NCBI GenBank assembly: GCA_016278415.1
Contig: JADQBV010000428.1
Location: forward strand, 1-10,760
From: Halanaerobiales bacterium
GTDB taxonomy: Bacteria; Bacillota_F; Halanaerobiia; Halanaerobiales; DTU029
Direction: 5' to 3'
Length of the DNA: 10,760 nt
Shown: piece by piece, positions 6,585 to 10,760 of the stretch
Layout: each line of letters starts with the position of its first letter
How positions within the stretch are numbered: position 1 is the stretch's first letter
Made by a program: the position numbers and the translations under genes
Notes under the pieces: model-generated
What the model was told of the DNA's origin: nothing
Seen by the model: the letters and a program-made list of their open reading frames with translations, nothing else
Databases searched by the model: none

Positions 6585-8327
6585 ATGCGTATCAGGAATT
6601 CCTTAAGCTCTAAAATAATAATATTAATTTTAATTGTAATTATTCCATTACTTACATTCCTTTATCTAGATAATTATTATGGGATGTCACTTTTACGGAA
6701 ACAAGTAGCCCAAGCTAATAATAATTTGCTGTCAGTATATATGTCACAATTAGATGACAAGTTAGTTGATATCACAAATTATCTTAAATCTATAAGTAAA
6801 CAGGAATTTAATATTCTTAACTATAGAAATAAGCAGGAAGCTTTGGCTAGTAAATCCCAGGCAGAAATGAGAATAATAAATAGACTTAGTAGTCAGACAA
6901 ATTATAATACTATTGTAGATCTTTTTTTTCTTTACTCGGAAAAAGATGATAGTTTATTGTTAGCACCAAATAATATAGATACTTATGATATAAATCTATT
7001 AAAAGATAAGATTGAAGGTGTAATATTTGTCTTAGAAACAATAGGAAATAAGAATTGGCAGCTTTTTAATTATTATGGTGATTATAAATTAATAAAGGTA
7101 GTAGAAACTGGTATGGGTACTTATTTAGGGGCCTGGATTAGTCTTGAGAGTTTAATTGAACCGTTAAGGGGAATAAATCTTGGTGAAAATGGTGGAATTC
7201 ATATAATTACCGAGAATGGGTTTCCTTTAATATCTACTTTTTCTACAACAGATACCAGGGAAATATTTAATAGAGACCTAAATATTAGTAATAATAGTTA
7301 TCGTACCGTAAAAGATATTGATAGTAATGAGAGATTTTTGATGATGACTGATACCCTGGCAAGTCTCCCTATTGATTTTATTGCTATGTTACCAGAAAAG
7401 GAGATATTTAAAAACCTCTTAGTCTTTAGAAGAATGATATATTATATTCCCTTATTAGGTATTTTTATTTTACTTATTTATCTTATATTAATACGACGTG
7501 TATTATTTAATCCCATGAAGAAACTTATTTCGGCAATGGTAAAAGTATCCCAGGGTGATCTTGATATAAGATTGACCGAAGACTCTTCTTATGAATTTAA
7601 TTTTCTTTATAGTTCTTTTAACAATATGATTGAAAGGGTACAGACTCTAAAAATGAATATTTATGAAGAGGAAATTCAAGTTCAAAAAGCAGAATTAAAA
7701 CACTTACAATCACAGATAAAGCCACATTTCTTCTTGAATTCCTTAAATATTGTATATAACCTGGCAGTATTAAAGGATTTTGATTCCATAAAACAAATGA
7801 TATTATATCTAGGAAATTATCTTCGCTTTACTTTAAAGAATGAAGATAAATTAGTTCCTTTGGAAGAAGAACTTAATCACATAGAAAACTATCTCAAGAT
7901 ACAAAAGTTAAGATTCGTTGATAGGTTTTCTTATAATATAAAAACAGAAGAAGAGTATAGCTTATTTCTGATTCCACCTTTAACCATTCAACCATTTGTG
8001 GAGAATTCAATAATACATGGTTATAATAGAAAAGTAGATATGTTTAAAGTTGAAATAACTATTAATATTAAAAAGGATAATATAGTAATAAGTATAGCAG
8101 ATAACGGCAAGGGGTTTTCTCCTGTTAAATTACTAGAATTACAGGGAAAGAATTTTAATAATAATGATGGTGAACATATAGGTATTTGGAATGTATATAG
8201 GCGTCTTAATATAAATTATGGGCAAGGTGTTGACCTTAAATTTCACAATAGGGATTCTGGTGGTAGTGTAGTAACGATTATAATACCAAAAACCCATATT
8301 AAAGAAGGGAGCCTGGATAATGTATAA
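6585..8327 (+). CDS. YesM-type sensor histidine kinase
   Basis: A 580-residue membrane sensor kinase that would phosphorylate the response regulator encoded just downstream. The order is: membrane helix 10-28; extracellular sensing region about 30-280, probably Cache-like from its length and place; membrane helix about 284-304; HAMP linker about 303-355; His_kinase domain with phospho-acceptor His381 in QIKPHFFLNSLN (377-388); HATPase with N-box ENSIIHG (473-479), DNGKG (506-510) and HIGIWN (531-536). All catalytic motifs are present and length is normal for the YesM group. The ATG at 6585 follows AGGTGA (6575-6580) at good spacing. The gene overlaps the regulator by 8 bases. YesM kinases usually sit near sugar transporters or polysaccharide-degrading enzymes; here the neighbour is a secreted GH3, so a glucan-derived signal is possible but unproven. 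Confidence 0.93.
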   Translation: MRIRNSLSSKIIILILIVIIPLLTFLYLDNYYGMSLLRKQVAQANNNLLSVYMSQLDDKLVDITNYLKSISKQEFNILNYRNKQEALASKSQAEMRIINRLSSQTNYNTIVDLFFLYSEKDDSLLLAPNNIDTYDINLLKDKIEGVIFVLETIGNKNWQLFNYYGDYKLIKVVETGMGTYLGAWISLESLIEPLRGINLGENGGIHIITENGFPLISTFSTTDTREIFNRDLNISNNSYRTVKDIDSNERFLMMTDTLASLPIDFIAMLPEKEIFKNLLVFRRMIYYIPLLGIFILLIYLILIRRVLFNPMKKLISAMVKVSQGDLDIRLTEDSSYEFNFLYSSFNNMIERVQTLKMNIYEEEIQVQKAELKHLQSQIKPHFFLNSLNIVYNLAVLKDFDSIKQMILYLGNYLRFTLKNEDKLVPLEEELNHIENYLKIQKLRFVDRFSYNIKTEEEYSLFLIPPLTIQPFVENSIIHGYNRKVDMFKVEITINIKKDNIVISIADNGKGFSPVKLLELQGKNFNNNDGEHIGIWNVYRRLNINYGQGVDLKFHNRDSGGSVVTIIIPKTHIKEGSLDNV

Positions 8328-9930
8328 TTTATTAATTGTTGACGATGAGGTCTTTGCTGTACGCGGTATTAAACAGGGTATTGACTGGGATGGATTAGGT
8401 TTTCAAGATGTATATGAAGCCTATGATGCCGAAGAAGCTATGGAAATTATAAAAAATTATAATATAGATTTAGTGATTTGTGATATAGAAATGCCTGGCT
8501 TAAACGGTTTACAATTATTGGAAAAAATAAATCAAGAAGCACCTGATACCTTAACTATACTATTAACAGGTCATGCTAAGTTTGATTATGCCCAGTTGGC
8601 TTTAAAACGTGGTTGCTTTGATTATCTATTAAAACCTATTGATCATAAAAAGATAGAAGATACTGTAGTTAAGGCATTGGAGGGGATTGAAGAAAAGCGG
8701 GAGCACAATGAGTTTTTGCAGACCTATAACAAGTTCTCTGAGCAATGGAAAAAGCAAAATCCTATATTAGTGGAACGGTTCTGGCAAGATATTTTTAGTC
8801 AACGTATATTAAATTATAACCAGCTATCTTCAGTAATGGAATTGTATAATTTGCCACTAACTATAGATAATAAAGTTATTCCAGTACTATTTAGTATAGA
8901 ACTATGGCAGGCCCTTTTAAGTGAAAAAGATGAGGAAATATTAAAATATGGATTAAGGAATATGGCCACGGAGAAACTACAAGAAACCACCTCAGGTGTT
9001 GTTTTTCAAAATCATGATGGTAATGTAATTATGATAATATATCCTGATGATAAGAATAATAATTTTATTTTAAGCAAAAAAATTCAGCAATTATGTGAAG
9101 AAATTATACAAATTGCAGATAGGTATTTACACTGTACATTGTCTTGTTATATTAGTGACCCTACTCTAATTAGTGAGCTTGAAAAAAGTTATTTAAGCTT
9201 ATTGGATTTAGAAAGAATGAACCTTAAAGAAACTAATACTGTTATTCATCAGTCTCAATATAAGGTGCCAGAAGATAAATACCTGAAAATGCCCGTCTTT
9301 GATAATTGGCAGTTATTATTTGAATTAGGTCGTGAGGATGAGTTGTTAAGTGAAATAGAAGGCTTTTTCAGCTCAAATAATGAGGATATGATTAATACAG
9401 AGGTTCTAGAAGGATTTTATTTTGGGTTTTTAAATATGATCTATTCTGCTATGCATAAAAAGGATATATCAGTGCAAACGGTATATAATATTAATGATTT
9501 ACATGATTTATCATCAATAAGGTCTTATTCACTTCTTCAGAAAAAAGTAAAAAAAATTATTAATATTGGAATTGAATATTTTAATGAGAATTCAGAAAAT
9601 AACCCAGTTATTATTAGAAAAATACAGGATTATATTAAGGGTAATTTCAAAGATAAGGTTTCTCGTAAAGATATAGCTTCACATGTATATCTAAACCCTG
9701 CATATTTGTCACGGCTTTTCAAAAAAGAGACAGGTATGACACTGACTGAATATGTAACTGAGCTGAGAGTTGCAGAGGCGAAAAGGCTTTTAGTTGAAAC
9801 GGATAACACAATTACTGCAATTGCTGAGGATATTGGATACTATAATTATTCCTACTTCTCTAAAATTTTTCGAGAAATTGTAGGAGTGACAGCAGGGGAG
9901 TATCGGAAGAATTATCAAAAAGTAAGATGA
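8320..9930 (+). CDS. YesN-type response regulator, AraC-family DNA-binding
   Basis: A 536-residue transcription regulator. The receiver domain (1-120) has the acidic pair Asp8/Asp9, phospho-acceptor Asp55 in VICDIEMPG, Thr83 and Lys105 in YLLKPID, so phosphorylation should work. A middle region of unclear fold (about 130-425) is usual for the YesN group. The C-terminal AraC-type double helix-turn-helix (about 428-533) includes DIASHVYLNPAYLSRLFKKETG and the second helix pair with AIAEDIGYYNYSYFSKIFRE. The ATG at 8320 overlaps the kinase stop (ATGTATAA), with GAAGGGAG upstream, so the two are translated together. Its targets are not shown by the sequence; the GH3 gene and its own operon are candidates by position. 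No ABC sugar-transporter genes, common neighbours of this class, lie in the window. Confidence 0.93.
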   Translation: MYNLLIVDDEVFAVRGIKQGIDWDGLGFQDVYEAYDAEEAMEIIKNYNIDLVICDIEMPGLNGLQLLEKINQEAPDTLTILLTGHAKFDYAQLALKRGCFDYLLKPIDHKKIEDTVVKALEGIEEKREHNEFLQTYNKFSEQWKKQNPILVERFWQDIFSQRILNYNQLSSVMELYNLPLTIDNKVIPVLFSIELWQALLSEKDEEILKYGLRNMATEKLQETTSGVVFQNHDGNVIMIIYPDDKNNNFILSKKIQQLCEEIIQIADRYLHCTLSCYISDPTLISELEKSYLSLLDLERMNLKETNTVIHQSQYKVPEDKYLKMPVFDNWQLLFELGREDELLSEIEGFFSSNNEDMINTEVLEGFYFGFLNMIYSAMHKKDISVQTVYNINDLHDLSSIRSYSLLQKKVKKIINIGIEYFNENSENNPVIIRKIQDYIKGNFKDKVSRKDIASHVYLNPAYLSRLFKKETGMTLTEYVTELRVAEAKRLLVETDNTITAIAEDIGYYNYSYFSKIFREIVGVTAGEYRKNYQKVR

Positions 9931-9934
9931 TGAT

Positions 9935-9978
9935 TTATCTTAACATGAGTAATCTAATAGGATTACTTGACAAGATAA
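9935..9978. repeat. Two-part dyad over the metY promoter -35
   Basis: AGTAATC (9948-9954) and GATTACT (9961-9967) form a perfect 7-bp inverted repeat with a 6-base centre. Outside it, TTATCTT (9935-9941) and AAGATAA (9972-9978) form another 7-bp pair. The right arms contain or abut the -35 hexamer (9967-9972). It could be an operator, or a stem-loop ending the regulator transcript, but no T run follows on either strand. Confidence 0.45.
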
Positions 9979-9995
9979 AAATACTATGGTACAAT
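9967..9995 (+). promoter_or_regulatory. metY: Consensus promoter of the SAM riboswitch-metY unit
   Basis: TTGACA (9967-9972) is a perfect -35, and TACAAT (9990-9995) follows after 17 bases, with TG (9987-9988) one base before it as an extended -10. The predicted start near 10002 lies about 24 bases before the riboswitch P1 stem. This is the strongest promoter in the window. Confidence 0.85.
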
Positions 9996-10025
9996 AATAA
10001 AAATTAAAAATTGTATATTTTTACC

Positions 10026-10151
10026 CTTATCAAGAGAGGCGGAGGGACTGGCCCTATGAAACCCGGCAACCAGCTCGCGATATTTAGAGTTTTTATAACC
10101 CTAAATAAAAGCATGGTGCTACATCCAGCAGGAAGAATCCTGATAGATAAG
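10026..10151 (+). promoter_or_regulatory. SAM-I (S-box) riboswitch aptamer
   Basis: The sequence has the conserved S-box core: AGAGAGGCGGAGGGACTGG, then ATGAAACCCGGCAACCAG, later GGTGCTACATCCAGCAGGA. P1 is CTTATC (10026-10031) with GATAAG (10146-10151). A P3-type stem forms between TATTTAG (10081-10087) and CTAAATA (10101-10107), and the next hairpin is TGCT (10117-10120) with AGCA (10127-10130). The aptamer binds S-adenosylmethionine. With SAM bound, P1 is held and the downstream terminator forms; with SAM low, transcription runs into metY. Confidence 0.96.
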
Positions 10152-10201
10152 AGTTATATTTAATTCTAATCTCTTTCTACACAGGAAGGGATTTTCTGTT
10201 T
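10149..10201 (+). terminator. Riboswitch expression platform: antiterminator and terminator
   Basis: The terminator is an 11-bp stem, AATCTCTTTCT (10168-10178) with AGGAAGGGATT (10183-10193), allowing two or three G-U pairs, with a 4-base loop and a T-rich tail (TTCTGTTT). The competing antiterminator pairs AAGAG (10149-10153) with CTCTT (10171-10175) and TTA (10154-10156) with TAA (10167-10169), with one bulged T. It uses the 3' side of P1 and the 5' side of the terminator, as expected for SAM-controlled premature termination. Confidence 0.88.
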
Positions 10202-10234
10202 ATTAGTAGAGACAATAGTGGGTAGAAGTATTAA

Positions 10235-10760
<526 letters not shown>

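Overview
The window is AT-rich, with strong Shine-Dalgarno sequences, sigma-A-like promoters, tightly overlapping genes, an S-box (SAM-I) riboswitch and a YesM/YesN two-component pair. Together with a 2-hydroxyacyl-CoA dehydratase-type activase, this suggests an anaerobic, fermentative low-GC Gram-positive-type bacterium (Clostridia or Halanaerobiales-like). The lineage is an inference from style, not a search result. All six complete genes of any size and the two partial ones read on the + strand.

Layout. (1) 1-340: the 3' end of a BadF/HgdC-type CoA-dehydratase activase, followed by a clear intrinsic terminator (387-429). (2) 341-843: about 500 bases without a convincing gene. They hold a possible 30-codon ORF, a nested fold ending in a T7 run (534-618), and a candidate extended -10 promoter. 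(3) 844-4304: a three-gene overlapping operon of MoxR-type AAA+ ATPase, DUF58 protein, and a multi-pass membrane protein with a DUF4129-like tail. This is the widespread MoxR/DUF58/TgpA-type cassette, but the third protein has no transglutaminase domain. (4) 4521-6356: a secreted GH3 exo-beta-glucosidase of the barley-glucohydrolase type. (5) 6357-6584: an intergenic region with a 123-bp element bounded by 16-bp perfect inverted repeats, then a good promoter. (6) 6585-9930: a YesM-type sensor kinase overlapping a YesN-type AraC-family response regulator. (7) 9931-10255: a consensus promoter whose -35 lies inside a dyad, then a SAM-I riboswitch with antiterminator and terminator. (8) 10256-10760: the start of metY (O-acetylhomoserine sulfhydrylase), cut by the window end.

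How they work together. The GH3 enzyme would release glucose from beta-glucans or cello-oligosaccharides outside the membrane, and the adjacent YesMN pair may sense an extracellular sugar and control such genes. That link is inferred from position only. The metY unit is separate and is controlled by SAM level. I found no clear mobile-element gene, CRISPR array, tRNA or rRNA. The least explained items are the transglutaminase-less cassette protein, the 123-bp inverted-repeat element, the folded region at 534-618 and the dyad over the metY promoter.
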